This document shows, piece after piece, positions 41,830-50,650 of a DNA stretch of 64,000 nt (positions within the stretch are counted from its first letter, which is position 1; each line of letters begins with the position of its first letter). The notes beneath the pieces were generated by a model. The model did no database searches. It saw only the letters and a list, made by a program, of their open reading frames with translations, and was not told the origin of the DNA. The stretch lies in NCBI RefSeq assembly GCF_006715165.1, contig NZ_VFMS01000001.1, forward strand, positions 1,240,001-1,304,000, read 5' to 3'. The DNA is from Arthrobacter sp. SLBN-122 (lineage in GTDB: Bacteria; Actinomycetota; Actinomycetes; Actinomycetales; Micrococcaceae). The position numbers were made by a program, and so were the translations under genes.

Positions 41830-43065
41830 ATGAATGAGGCCCTCCCACCCACCCGCCGGCCCGGCATACGTGCTGCAATGTTCGTTGACTTCGATAATGT
41901 CTTCACCGGCCTGCAGGCCATCGACCCGGAGGCCGCGAAGCGTTTCGCGGAGGACCCCAAGCATTGGGCCGAAGCACTGTCAGCCGGAGACTCTGGCAAG
42001 AGCGCCCGCCGCTTCCTGATCCGCAACTGCTACCTGAACCCGACGGTGTACTCGAAGTACCGGACCTACTGGACCCGCGCCGGATTCCGCGTGATCGACT
42101 GCCCGTCACTGACACAGCGGGGTAAAAGCAGCACTGACATCAACCTGGTACTTGATGCCATGGACGCACTCTCTGGAAGCGTCGGCATCGAAGAGTTCTT
42201 TCTCGCCTCTGCGGATGCGGACTTCACATCGCTGATACAGCGGTTCCGCGCCGCCGACCGGATGACCACGGTGATAGCGGCCGGCGCCGTCGCCTTCGCG
42301 TACCGGGAGATGGCGGACCACGTGGTGGAGTCCCACGACTTCGTTGCTATCCTCAACGGCACCGCGGGCGAACCCATTCACGCGGTTGCCCCCGGGACTC
42401 AACGCCAGGCCCCCGCCGCAAGCAAGACCAAAACAAAGGCGGCTTCGCCGGGTGTCCGGGACGTGCTGGAGTTCGTCCGCGCCGCCCCGGGTCCGGTAGT
42501 CGGTGCGATGGTTGCTCACCGTGCCCTCGCAGCAGATCCTTCCCTGAAGACGGACTGGGGCGGTTTTGGACGATTTGGAACGTGGGTCTCACAAATTGGC
42601 AAGGACATCGAGTATTCGTCGGTGCAGGGCGGCTGGGTTTGGGACGCAAAGCGGTTTTCACTTGAAGATCTTCCGGCTCCTGCTGACAAGCAGCCCGGCG
42701 TTGAAGAGCAAGTTACGCGGGTAACGGATGTCCCGGCCCTCTCGGCCGCCCAGTTCCGGCAAATCTTCCAGTCCATGGCGGCCCGGCTCGGCGAGCATCC
42801 GGCCAACCGCACCGAGCTGTCACGACAGGTTCGGGATGATTGCGTCAGCGCGGGCGAGCCCGTGTCCCGTAACGCCGTGAGTTTCGTGCTGCAGGGCCTC
42901 TCCTACGCCGGCTTCCCGCTCAGTGATGAGGCAACGTCAGCCCAGCTGGCAATTGCCTGGACACGGTACGTTGAGGAACTGTGCCGGGTTGCGTTGTTGG
43001 AGTTCGACGCGGCTGAGCAGCTCGCGGTCCGGCGTTGGGCCAGCGGCGGGCTGTTGGATACCTAG
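41830..43065 (+). CDS. NYN/PIN-like RNase domain protein with LOTUS-like C-terminal domains
   Basis: 411 residues. NYN domain (about 15-195): RAAMFVDFDNVFTGL, STDINLVLDAMDALSG and EEFFLASADADFTSLIQRF provide the acidic residues of a metal-dependent RNase core. A second half has an OST-HTH/LOTUS-like fold (about 220-275; VRDVLEFVRAAPGPVVGAMV) and a third domain after a linker (about 315-405). NYN-LOTUS proteins are thought to process RNA. The ATG at 41830 is chosen over an upstream in-frame ATG at 41749 that lies inside a palindrome. Confidence 0.85.
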   Translation: MNEALPPTRRPGIRAAMFVDFDNVFTGLQAIDPEAAKRFAEDPKHWAEALSAGDSGKSARRFLIRNCYLNPTVYSKYRTYWTRAGFRVIDCPSLTQRGKSSTDINLVLDAMDALSGSVGIEEFFLASADADFTSLIQRFRAADRMTTVIAAGAVAFAYREMADHVVESHDFVAILNGTAGEPIHAVAPGTQRQAPAASKTKTKAASPGVRDVLEFVRAAPGPVVGAMVAHRALAADPSLKTDWGGFGRFGTWVSQIGKDIEYSSVQGGWVWDAKRFSLEDLPAPADKQPGVEEQVTRVTDVPALSAAQFRQIFQSMAARLGEHPANRTELSRQVRDDCVSAGEPVSRNAVSFVLQGLSYAGFPLSDEATSAQLAIAWTRYVEELCRVALLEFDAAEQLAVRRWASGGLLDT

Positions 43066-43141
43066 CATCTCCACAGCCGAGGACTGGAAACCTTACACGG
43101 CCACAGGCAAGCCCGCGTCGAACCGACGCACCGAACGGAGA

Positions 43142-43175
43142 CGGACAACGGCGGGTGGGCACCCGCCGTCGTCCG
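43142..43175. terminator. Palindrome-family terminator
   Basis: CGGACAACGGCGGGTG (43142-43157) and its 15-of-16 complement (43160-43175) around a GG loop, between the convergent NYN and SRPBCC genes. Confidence 0.82.
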
Positions 43176-43193
43176 CTTCAGTTTGCCAGGTGT

Positions 43194-43667
43194 CTAGAAC
43201 TGTCCGGTGGGCCCGGTGTCCTTGACCTCGCCGCGCCAGCCGCCGGTTTCGGTACCGCGCGATTCGATGAAGTCCTTGAACTTCCGCATGTCCGCCTTCA
43301 CCTGCATCTCGTCGACCTTCAGGGCCGCGCCGGCTTTTTCGGTGGCGGTTTCCGGCGCCCATTCGAAGTGGACCTTGACCTTGGTGTGGTTGGCATCCAG
43401 CGGCGTGAACCTGATGATTCCGGCGTGGGACTTGCCGTCGGTGCTGCGCCAGGCGATGCGGTCGTCCGGCTCCTGGTCGACTATTTCGGTGTCGAATTCG
43501 CGCTGGACACCACCCACTTTGGTTACCCAGTGGTTGGTGGTGTCGGTGAGCTGGGTTACGGATTCCACGCCGGACATGAACCGTGGAAAGGATTCGAACT
43601 GGGTCCACTGGTTGTACGCGGTGTGCACCGGTACAGCGACGTCAACGGTCTCTTCTACGTGTTCCAT
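43194..43667 (-). CDS. SRPBCC family protein (polyketide cyclase/dehydrase-like)
   Basis: 157 residues: MEHVEETVDVAVPVHTAYNQWTQF at the start (split at the conserved YNQW), FPRFMSGVESV, and an acidic and Lys-rich C-terminus ending in DFIESRGTETGGW. This branch is common as a stress-associated cyclase-like protein in soil actinobacteria. TAGGAGG precedes the ATG at 43667. Ligand unknown. Confidence 0.84.
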   Translation of the reverse strand: MEHVEETVDVAVPVHTAYNQWTQFESFPRFMSGVESVTQLTDTTNHWVTKVGGVQREFDTEIVDQEPDDRIAWRSTDGKSHAGIIRFTPLDANHTKVKVHFEWAPETATEKAGAALKVDEMQVKADMRKFKDFIESRGTETGGWRGEVKDTGPTGQF

Positions 43668-43791
43668 CTGCTGCCTCCTAAAAACGGACGGCCGCAACAG
43701 CGGACTGGCAGGGCTTGGCATCCTGCCAGTCAGGCAGCCGCCACCTTTTCACGATAGATCCGCCGGCTACCGGGGTCCAGACCTCCGCAAA

Positions 43792-43833
43792 GAAGCGGAC
43801 GACGGCGGGCGGGAACCCGCCGTCGTCAGCTTC
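43792..43833. terminator. Palindrome-family element with six-base loop
   Basis: Arms 43792-43809 and 43816-43833 pair 17 of 18 (GAAGC.GACGACGGCGGG); the loop is CGGGAA instead of GG. It lies next to the gene remnant at 43844. Confidence 0.7.
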
Positions 43834-43843
43834 CGCTGGGTGA

Positions 43844-44000
43844 CTACCCGCTGAAGGGGACCTTTTCCCAGCTCAGCACGTCTGCACCCGGGGCGCTGTT
43901 GCCCGTGACCGTGAACCGGACATAATCGACTGCATTGCTGGCGCCATCCACCGTGATGCGCTGCAGGTTGCCCGGCGGGGCTACAGAGCTGCCCGAGCAA
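43844..44000 (-). pseudogene. C-terminal remnant of a secreted protein
   Basis: About 50 residues in frame to a stop resemble the end of a larger secreted enzyme: LQRITVDGASNAVDYVRFTVTGN then SWEKVPFSG (in blocks). Strand-like patterns of this sort close jelly-roll domains of extracellular peptidases. Upstream frames are not protein-like, and the promoter region of the next gene occupies that space, so the 5' part is lost. A full-length small gene (to 44080) is the alternative. Confidence 0.35.
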
Positions 44001-44052
44001 CCCGGAACAAGATTTACATCCCGGAAACGCAAAGCCCTGTTCGCAAACGAAA

Positions 44053-44089
44053 TTGCAGAGTACATTGGATGCAATTGCACTTGCAGAGT
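44053..44089 (+). promoter_or_regulatory. Repeated sites before the RpiR gene
   Basis: TTGCAGAGT occurs at 44053-44061 and 44081-44089 (28-base pitch), flanking a 10-bp palindrome TGCAATTGCA (44070-44079). They lie 27-63 bases before the GTG at 44116, a likely autoregulatory cluster. Confidence 0.5.
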
Positions 44090-44115
44090 GATCTGCGTTA
44101 CAGGACAGGCCTACC

Positions 44116-45027
44116 GTGAACCCCAGCGCTTTCCCAGAGCAGGCACCCGAGCAGTCCGTCGAACTGGATACCAACGGCTCCGACATCAGCTCGCACGCCT
44201 GGCTCGGCGACGCCCTGCCCCATGTTCCGCTGACCAAGGCCCAGAGCCGGGTGGTGGAGGTCATCCGCCGCAACCCGCAGCTCTCCTCCTACGCGGACAT
44301 CGCCGAAATCGCCCAGCGCGCTGATGTGAACAATTCCTCCGTAGTGCGCACTGCCCAGCACCTGGGCTACCGGGGCTGGCCCGACCTGCAGCGGGAACTC
44401 CGCTCCCGCTACCTGGTGATGATCTCCACCGAAGACACCCTCACCGAGCACGGGGAAACCCGCAGCCCCCTGTATGAGGCCATCAACCACGACATGGAAA
44501 ACCTCCGCCTGACGCTGGACTCCAACACCCCGGAGGAAGCCGAGGCCACCATTGCCGCGCTGGCGGCAGCCAAGTCCATTACCGTCGTCGGCATTGGCTC
44601 CTTTGCCGGACCCGCCAGCGTCATGGCCCACCTGGGGTCCACCATGGGTTATCCCATCAGCCTGGAAAGCCGCGCCGGCCCGCACCTGGCCTCAAGCACC
44701 AACAGCCTGGGCCCCGGCGACGTCCTAGTGGTCATCAACATGTGGCGCTCGGTCAAGCAGATCATCATCGCCGCAGAAGCCGCCAAGCAGGCCGGTGCCA
44801 CCGTCGTCGCCATCAGCGACCTGCGCCGCGGCCGACTGGCCACGGCAGCTGACCACCTCCTGGTGGTGGCCTCCGAAGGCATCTCATTCTTCCAGTCCGT
44901 CACCGCCGCGAACTCCCTGGTTTACGGCCTGCTCGCCGGCATGGAAGCAGCGCACCCGGAGCGCAGCCGGGCCACCATCCGCCGCACCCAGCAGCTCTGG
45001 AAAGACCTGGACATCTACCTCGACTAA
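44116..45027 (+). CDS. MurR/RpiR family transcriptional regulator
   Basis: 303 residues: an N-terminal HTH_6 domain (about 30-105; KAQSRVVEVIRR, YADIAEIAQRADVNNSSVVR) and a C-terminal SIS sugar-phosphate/acid binding domain (from about 135; ITVVGIGSFAGPASVMAHLG). It heads the catabolic operon that follows 60 bases on. The GTG at 44116 has CAGGAC before it. The ligand is not readable; RpiR members sense phosphosugars or carboxylates. Confidence 0.88.
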   Translation: MNPSAFPEQAPEQSVELDTNGSDISSHAWLGDALPHVPLTKAQSRVVEVIRRNPQLSSYADIAEIAQRADVNNSSVVRTAQHLGYRGWPDLQRELRSRYLVMISTEDTLTEHGETRSPLYEAINHDMENLRLTLDSNTPEEAEATIAALAAAKSITVVGIGSFAGPASVMAHLGSTMGYPISLESRAGPHLASSTNSLGPGDVLVVINMWRSVKQIIIAAEAAKQAGATVVAISDLRRGRLATAADHLLVVASEGISFFQSVTAANSLVYGLLAGMEAAHPERSRATIRRTQQLWKDLDIYLD

Positions 45028-45087
45028 CTGCGCTGCACAAACAGAACGACGCACCCAGAACCACCACAGCCACCCAGGAGTACCCCT

Positions 45088-45999
45088 ATGAACGAGCCAC
45101 AAAACCGCCGCGTCGCCGTCATCGGCCTCGGCGCCATGGGCGGAGCCATGGCCGCCACCCTGCACAAGGCAGGCTGGGACGTCACCGGCTTCGACCCCTC
45201 GGAAGCCGCCCGGAAAGCTGCCGAAGAAGCAGGCATCAGCACCACGGACTCCCTGGCCGGCCTGGCCGGAACCCCCTACGCCGTCCTCTCCCTCCCCGCC
45301 GCCGGCATCGTGGAAACCACCGTGCCGCAGCTCCTGGCCAGCCCGGGAACCGTCGCCATCGTCGACACCACCACCTCAGAGCCGGCCACCAGCAAGCACA
45401 TGGCCGAGCTCGCGGAATCCCATGGGGCTGCCTTCATCGACGCCCCCGTATCCGGCGGCCGCGACGGCGCCGCAACCGGCAGGCTCAGCGCCTTCGTGGG
45501 CGCCACGGATGCCGCGCTGAAGGCCGCCGAGCCCGTCCTGCTGGCGCTCACGGGCGGCAACTTCAGCCACATCGGCGGCCCCGGCAGCGGCAACGTGGTC
45601 AAGCTCCTCAACAACGTCCTGGCGGCCGCCAACCTCGCCTCCGTGGGCGAGGCCCTGGGCGTGGCCAAGGCGTACGGCATCGACCCCGCCACGGCAGCGG
45701 CCAGCATCAGCGGTGCCTCCGGCGGCAGCAAGGTCTCGGCCACGATGTACCCCAACTGGGTCCTCACCGGCAGCCACGACTCGGGCTTCTCCATGGGGCT
45801 GATGGCCCGCGACGCCGCCCTGGCCGTGGACGTCGCGGCGCAGATCGGTGAGAAGCCCGCGCTCCTGGCCGCCGTCGCCAACCAGTGGCAGGACGCCCTG
45901 GCAGTGCTCGGACCAAAGGCCGACTTTACCGAGATCGCCCGCACGGTGGCTCCCGCCATCACCCCGGCCGGCGCGCCCGGCACCCCGTCCGCTGCATAG
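45088..45999 (+). CDS. NAD(P)-dependent 3-hydroxyacid dehydrogenase, 3-HIBADH family
   Basis: 303 residues. N-terminal Rossmann motif GLGAMGGAMA; substrate-binding DAPVSGGRDGA; catalytic Lys region GSGNVVKLLNNVLAA, all as in 3-hydroxyisobutyrate / tartronate-semialdehyde / L-threonate dehydrogenases. It is followed by a 37-base gap and an aldehyde dehydrogenase, so oxidation of a hydroxyacid to a semialdehyde and on to an acid is a natural reading. Exact substrate unknown. Confidence 0.87.
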   Translation: MNEPQNRRVAVIGLGAMGGAMAATLHKAGWDVTGFDPSEAARKAAEEAGISTTDSLAGLAGTPYAVLSLPAAGIVETTVPQLLASPGTVAIVDTTTSEPATSKHMAELAESHGAAFIDAPVSGGRDGAATGRLSAFVGATDAALKAAEPVLLALTGGNFSHIGGPGSGNVVKLLNNVLAAANLASVGEALGVAKAYGIDPATAAASISGASGGSKVSATMYPNWVLTGSHDSGFSMGLMARDAALAVDVAAQIGEKPALLAAVANQWQDALAVLGPKADFTEIARTVAPAITPAGAPGTPSAA

Positions 46000-46035
46000 G
46001 CCTCCAGCGACACGATCCCCCAAAGGAACAGCATC

Positions 46036-47583
46036 TTGAGTATCACCACAGCACCCACCTCATCCTCCGCGGCCACTGCCAGGGAAGTCCTGGACGCCGC
46101 CTTCCCGGACGGCCTTGGTGCCTTCATTGACGGCGGCATAGCCACCGGCAGCGGTGACAGCATCACCCTCACCGCCGCCGCCACCGGCGAGCCCTTCGCC
46201 ACCTACGCGGACCCTGGAGCCGAGGGTGCCAACACCATCCTGGAAAGCGCGACGGCGGGAGCCGCCGTGTGGGGGCGGCTGAACGGTTTCGAGCGGGCCG
46301 CCATCCTGCGCAATGTCAGCCGCGCGGTGGAGCAGCATGCCGAGGAACTCGCCATCCTCGAATCGGCCACCACCGGCAAGCCCATCCGCGACGCCCGTGC
46401 AGAAGCCGCCAAGGTGGCCGAAATGTTCGGCTATTACTCAGGCTGGGCGGACAAGCTCACCGGACAGACCATTCCCGTCCCTGGCAACTGGCACACGTAC
46501 ACCGAGCGCGTGCCGTGGGGTGTCGTCGTCGCCATCACCCCCTGGAATGCTCCCCTGTTCACCGCCGGCTGGAACTCTGCCGCACCGCTCGCCGCGGGCA
46601 ATGCGGTGATCATCAAGCCCAGCGAATTCACCCCCGCGTCCTCGGTCCGGCTCGCCCAGATCGCCCACGAAGCAGGGCTTCCGGCCGGCGTCTTCAACGT
46701 TGCCGCCGGCCTGGGCCAGACGGTGGGCGCAGCCCTCACCACCGATCGCCGCGTGGGCAAGGTCAGCTTCATCGGTTCCGTCCCCACCGGCCGCCGCGTT
46801 GCCGTGGCAGCAGCCCAGGCCGGCATCCCGGCCCTGCTGGAACTCGGCGGCAAGAGCGCCAACATCGTCTTCGCCGACGCCGACCTGGACCGGGCCGCGG
46901 ACGGAGCCATCTCCGCCATCTTCTCGGGCGCGGGCCAATCCTGCGTGGCCGGGTCCCGGCTCCTGGTGGAACGGAGCGTGCACGCACAATTCGTGGAGCT
47001 GGTCGCCGCCAAGGCAGCAAGGCTTCGCGTCGGTGACCCGCTCAGTGCTGACACCGAGGTGGGCCCCATCATCACCCCGCAGCAGTTCGCCACCGTTACC
47101 GGCCTGATCGAGGCAGGAATGGACGACGGCGGCCGTCGCCTCACCGGGGCCACATTGCCGGAGGCGCTGAGCGGCTCAGCCCTGAAGGGCGGGCACTGGG
47201 TGATGCCCACCCTGCTGGACGGCGTCACGCCCCAGAACCGGCTGGAAACCACCGAGGTCTTCGGACCAGTGGTGGGCGCGGACGCGTTTGATACTGAAGC
47301 CGAGGCCATTGCCCGGGCCAACAACACCAGCTTCGGCCTGGCCGGCGCGGTATGGACTTCGGACGTTTCCCGGGCGCACCACGTGGCCCGCGAGGTCAAG
47401 GCCGGCACCTTCTGGATCAACTCCTACAAGACCATCCACGTGGCGGTGCCGTTCGGCGGGTTCGGAGATTCCGGCCACGGCCGTTCCTCCGGCCCGGGCG
47501 TGCTGGACGAGTACACGCAGACCAAGGCCGTCTGGGTGCCCACACGCGCCGCCGGTTCCCCCTTCCCGTCCCTGTCCTACTAG
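46036..47583 (+). CDS. Aldehyde dehydrogenase family protein
   Basis: 515 residues. Catalytic Cys in FSGAGQSCVAGSRLLVE and Glu in LELGGKSANIVFADADLD, with NAD-binding SFIGSVPTGRR and the closing KAGTFWINSYKTIHVAVPFGG. The start is a TTG at 46036 with AAAGGA before it; the preceding region has no better start. The enzyme should oxidise an aldehyde produced by its upstream neighbour or released by the hydrolase after it. Confidence 0.87.
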   Translation: MSITTAPTSSSAATAREVLDAAFPDGLGAFIDGGIATGSGDSITLTAAATGEPFATYADPGAEGANTILESATAGAAVWGRLNGFERAAILRNVSRAVEQHAEELAILESATTGKPIRDARAEAAKVAEMFGYYSGWADKLTGQTIPVPGNWHTYTERVPWGVVVAITPWNAPLFTAGWNSAAPLAAGNAVIIKPSEFTPASSVRLAQIAHEAGLPAGVFNVAAGLGQTVGAALTTDRRVGKVSFIGSVPTGRRVAVAAAQAGIPALLELGGKSANIVFADADLDRAADGAISAIFSGAGQSCVAGSRLLVERSVHAQFVELVAAKAARLRVGDPLSADTEVGPIITPQQFATVTGLIEAGMDDGGRRLTGATLPEALSGSALKGGHWVMPTLLDGVTPQNRLETTEVFGPVVGADAFDTEAEAIARANNTSFGLAGAVWTSDVSRAHHVAREVKAGTFWINSYKTIHVAVPFGGFGDSGHGRSSGPGVLDEYTQTKAVWVPTRAAGSPFPSLSY

Positions 47584-47590
47584 GAGACCC

Positions 47591-48817
47591 ATGGAAACGA
47601 CTGACACAACCCCCGCGGCCGATGCGCTGCGCACTGCCCTGGCGGACGGCGTCGAACGCTGGAAACCCAAGGTGGAGGCGCTGGCCAAGGACATTCACGG
47701 TTTCAAGGAAGTCTCCTTCGAGGAGGTGAAGTCCGCGGAGGCCATCACCGCGCTGCTGGCCGAGGGCGGCTTCGAGGTGGAGCACGGCACCAGCGGCCTG
47801 CCCACCGCCTTCACCGCGACTGCCGGCAGCGGCGACCTGGCGGTGGCGCTGTGCGTGGAGTACGACGCGCTGCCTGGTATCGGCCACGCCTGCGGGCACA
47901 ACCTGATCGCCGGCGCGTCCGTGGCTGCGGCACTGGCGCTACAGCCGTACGTGGACGAACTTGGCATCACGCTCAAGGCCATCGGCACCCCGGCGGAGGA
48001 GCACGGCGGCGGCAAGGCGCTGATGCTGCAGCAGGGGGCGTTCGACGGCGTGGGGCTGGCGTTGATGGTCCACCCCGTCCAGGACGGGGTCACCTACAAC
48101 CCGGCCGGCACCAGCGCCCAGGCTGTAGGCCGGTACAAGGCCACGTTCACCGGCAAGGCGGCCCATGCGGCGGCCGCCCCGCACATGGGGGTGAACGCCG
48201 CGGATGCGGCCGTGCTGAGCCAGGTGGCGATCGGCCTGCTGCGCCAGCAGATCCCATCCGACCACCGGATTGCCTGCTTTGTGGCCGAGGCCGGTCATGT
48301 CACCAACATCATCCCGGAGAAGGCCGTGGTGGAGTTCGAGTGCCGTGCCTTCACACTGCGCGAATTCGAGGCGCTGCTGGTGCGGGTGCGCCGCTGCTTC
48401 GAAGGGGCAGCGCTTGCCACCGGAACCACGCTGGCGTTCGAGGACACCGAACCGCTGTATGAGCCGCTGATCCAGGATGACGACCTGGCAGCGCACTGGA
48501 CCGCGGCGATGGACGCATTCGGCAAGGACACCTCGCCCGCCGCCGGGCTGAGCGGCGGCTCCACGGACATGGGCAACATCTCCCAGGTCATCCCGTCCCT
48601 GCACCCGTGGCTGAGCATTCCGGGTGCGGACGTTCCCATCCATTCGCATGCGTTCGCCGCACTGGCGGATACTCCGCAGGCGTACGGGGTGATGTTCGAG
48701 GCCGGCACCGCGCTGGCCTGGACCGTTGCCGCGGCTGCCTCAACCCCCACCCAACGTCAACGCTTCACCCAAGCGGCGTACCGCCGTCGTACTTTCACCC
48801 AGGAAGGCGCATCATGA
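47591..48817 (+). CDS. M20 family amidohydrolase, AbgB-like
   Basis: 408 residues. CVEYDALPGIGHACGHNL provides the first metal ligands, and IGTPAEEHGGGKALML the catalytic Glu; HMGVNAADAAVL and SGGSTDMGNISQVIP are typical of the p-aminobenzoyl-glutamate hydrolase branch. It overlaps the DUF3100 gene by ATGA and starts seven bases after the aldehyde dehydrogenase stop. It probably hydrolyses an imported amide. Confidence 0.87.
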   Translation: METTDTTPAADALRTALADGVERWKPKVEALAKDIHGFKEVSFEEVKSAEAITALLAEGGFEVEHGTSGLPTAFTATAGSGDLAVALCVEYDALPGIGHACGHNLIAGASVAAALALQPYVDELGITLKAIGTPAEEHGGGKALMLQQGAFDGVGLALMVHPVQDGVTYNPAGTSAQAVGRYKATFTGKAAHAAAAPHMGVNAADAAVLSQVAIGLLRQQIPSDHRIACFVAEAGHVTNIIPEKAVVEFECRAFTLREFEALLVRVRRCFEGAALATGTTLAFEDTEPLYEPLIQDDDLAAHWTAAMDAFGKDTSPAAGLSGGSTDMGNISQVIPSLHPWLSIPGADVPIHSHAFAALADTPQAYGVMFEAGTALAWTVAAAASTPTQRQRFTQAAYRRRTFTQEGAS

Positions 48818-50199
48818 GCACTGTCAAAACAGCCCGGACGGATAAGGCCGGCACCAGGCTGACCATCCCCATCGCCGCTCTGGCGTTCGTGATTGCCCTC
48901 GCCGTGCAGTTCATTGGGCAGGCGAAGATCGACCTGGGCATCGGCGCCATCATCATTTTTCCCATGGTGTGGGGCCTGATCCTTGGCCTGCTGGTGTCCA
49001 TCCAGAAGTTCAAGCCGCTGGGCATTGACCTGCAGCGGGTTGCGGCTGCCCTGGTGGGCGTGGCCGTGCTGCTGCTGGTGGCGCGGCTGGCGTTCAACAT
49101 CGGCCCCAGCCTGCCCACCCTGCTGAAGGCGGGTCCGGCGCTGCTGCTGCAGGAGGTGGGCCACCTGCTGGGGACCATCGTGCTGGCGCTGCCGCTGGCC
49201 GTGCTGCTGCGGATGGGCAAGGCCACCGTGGGTGCCACCTTCTCGCTGGACCGTGAACCGTCCTTCGCCATGGTGTCCGAGAAGTACGGCCCGGACTCGG
49301 ACCAGTACCGCGGCGTGCTGGCGATGTACGTGTTCGGGACCCTCTTCGGCGCCGTGTTCATTACGCTGCTGACCTCGCTGGTGGCCAACTGGAAGATCTT
49401 CGATCCGCTGGCGCTGGCCATGGGCGCCGGCGTGGGGTCCGGTTCCATGATGGCCGCGTCCGTCGCGAGCATCACCGCCGCCTACCCGGGCGACCAGGAA
49501 GCTGTCCTGGGCATGGCCGCCGTATCCAACCTGATCACCACGGTGCTGGGCGTGTACGTGGGCATCTATGTGGCGCTGCCGCTGGCGGACAAGTTCTACC
49601 GGGTGCTGACGCGGAAGCAGGTGAGCCGTGAGGTTGTTGCTGCTGGTGCTGGTTCTGGCTCTCCTGCCGCTCCGGCCCGCAGCGCTGCCGATGTGGAGCG
49701 CGAGGCCGCGCAGGCGGAGGAGAACCGTCGGTTCCGTGAGCGGGTGGCCGAGTCCTCCGCGGCCATCAAGCTGCCGCTGTGGCTTTCACTGTCTGTGCTG
49801 ACGGTTCTGGGTATTGGCACGGCGTCGATCGCAGCGAAGGGGTTCAGCCTGACCATCGTGCTGGGGTATGTGGTCCTGCTGGCGCTTGTCCTGGTGGGCA
49901 TCGCGCTGGCGAAGGTGACGCGGAAGATCTCTGCCATCGTGTTCATCACCACCATCGGCGCATACATTTCCAGCCCGTGGTTCTTCGGGGCCGAGGCGCT
50001 TAACGCGGCCGTCAAGACCGTGGACTTCCTGTCCATCGCCACCGTGATGCTGACCCTGGCCGGCCTGTCCCTGGGCAAGGACATCCCGCTCCTGAAGAAC
50101 ATCGGCTGGAAGATCATCCCGGTGGGGCTGGTGGCCATCACGGCGTCGTTCCTGCTGTCCACGGTTATTGCCGAGTTCGCGCTGGGGTTGTGGCACTGA
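48814..50199 (+). CDS. DUF3100 family membrane permease
   Basis: 461 residues, about 11 membrane helices in two halves split by a charged cytosolic loop (about 265-320; VEREAAQAEENRRFRERV). DUF3100 proteins are often next to M20 hydrolases. The signature-like MGAGVGSGSMMAASVASITAAYPG and KLPLWLSLSVLTVLGIGTAS are conserved-looking. A substrate importer for the operon's amide is the best guess; no member of this family is, to my knowledge, well characterised. Confidence 0.83.
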   Translation: MSTVKTARTDKAGTRLTIPIAALAFVIALAVQFIGQAKIDLGIGAIIIFPMVWGLILGLLVSIQKFKPLGIDLQRVAAALVGVAVLLLVARLAFNIGPSLPTLLKAGPALLLQEVGHLLGTIVLALPLAVLLRMGKATVGATFSLDREPSFAMVSEKYGPDSDQYRGVLAMYVFGTLFGAVFITLLTSLVANWKIFDPLALAMGAGVGSGSMMAASVASITAAYPGDQEAVLGMAAVSNLITTVLGVYVGIYVALPLADKFYRVLTRKQVSREVVAAGAGSGSPAAPARSAADVEREAAQAEENRRFRERVAESSAAIKLPLWLSLSVLTVLGIGTASIAAKGFSLTIVLGYVVLLALVLVGIALAKVTRKISAIVFITTIGAYISSPWFFGAEALNAAVKTVDFLSIATVMLTLAGLSLGKDIPLLKNIGWKIIPVGLVAITASFLLSTVIAEFALGLWH

Positions 50200-50240
50200 G
50201 TTAGTTGCGGGTCGTCGTCTTTGGGCGGCTTGCGCGGAAC

Positions 50241-50272
50241 GGACGACGGCGGGTGGGCACCCACCGTCGTCC
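50241..50272. terminator. Palindrome-family terminator
   Basis: GGACGACGGCGGGTG (50241-50255), loop GG, complement 50258-50272 with one mismatch, between the DUF3100 gene and the convergent small gene. Confidence 0.82.
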
Positions 50273-50341
50273 GCTTTCATTTCAAAGGCCGGATCCGGGA
50301 GGCTGCTCGATGGGGATTTTCAGCTCGCGCCTATTCTGCGG

Positions 50342-50650
50342 TCAGCCCGCGCCCTGGCCCTCGCGCGCCGTCTCCTCCAGAATCCTGGCCGAGGGCGCTG
50401 CGGTCATCAGTTGCCCTATCACGTCGGGGTTGTCCCACACGTCGCGGCGGAGCCCCTTCAGAAAGCCGTCCGCAGCATCTTTGGTATCGAAGTCAAGGAG
50501 TACGGTAACGCTGTTCTGCTCCTGGGTATCCCGGAAAAGCCGGACAGACCTGGCGCCGGAGGAAGCGCGGCCTGCAGGATCACTGTCGAATACCTTCTTG
50601 AAGGCCTCGTAATCCCGGACTGGATAGCTGATCTGCAAGGTGAACATCAT
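50342..50650 (-). CDS. Small dimeric-barrel-like protein
   Basis: 102 residues. MFTLQISYPVRDYEAFKKVF and the VTVLLDFDTKDAADGFLKGL block have the pattern of ferredoxin-like dimeric alpha-beta barrel (ABM/EthD-like) domains. No catalytic residues are assigned. GAAAGGAAC precedes the ATG. The gap 50651-50833 beyond holds a promoter-like TATCTTTA but no gene. Confidence 0.65.
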   Translation of the reverse strand: MMFTLQISYPVRDYEAFKKVFDSDPAGRASSGARSVRLFRDTQEQNSVTVLLDFDTKDAADGFLKGLRRDVWDNPDVIGQLMTAAPSARILEETAREGQGAG

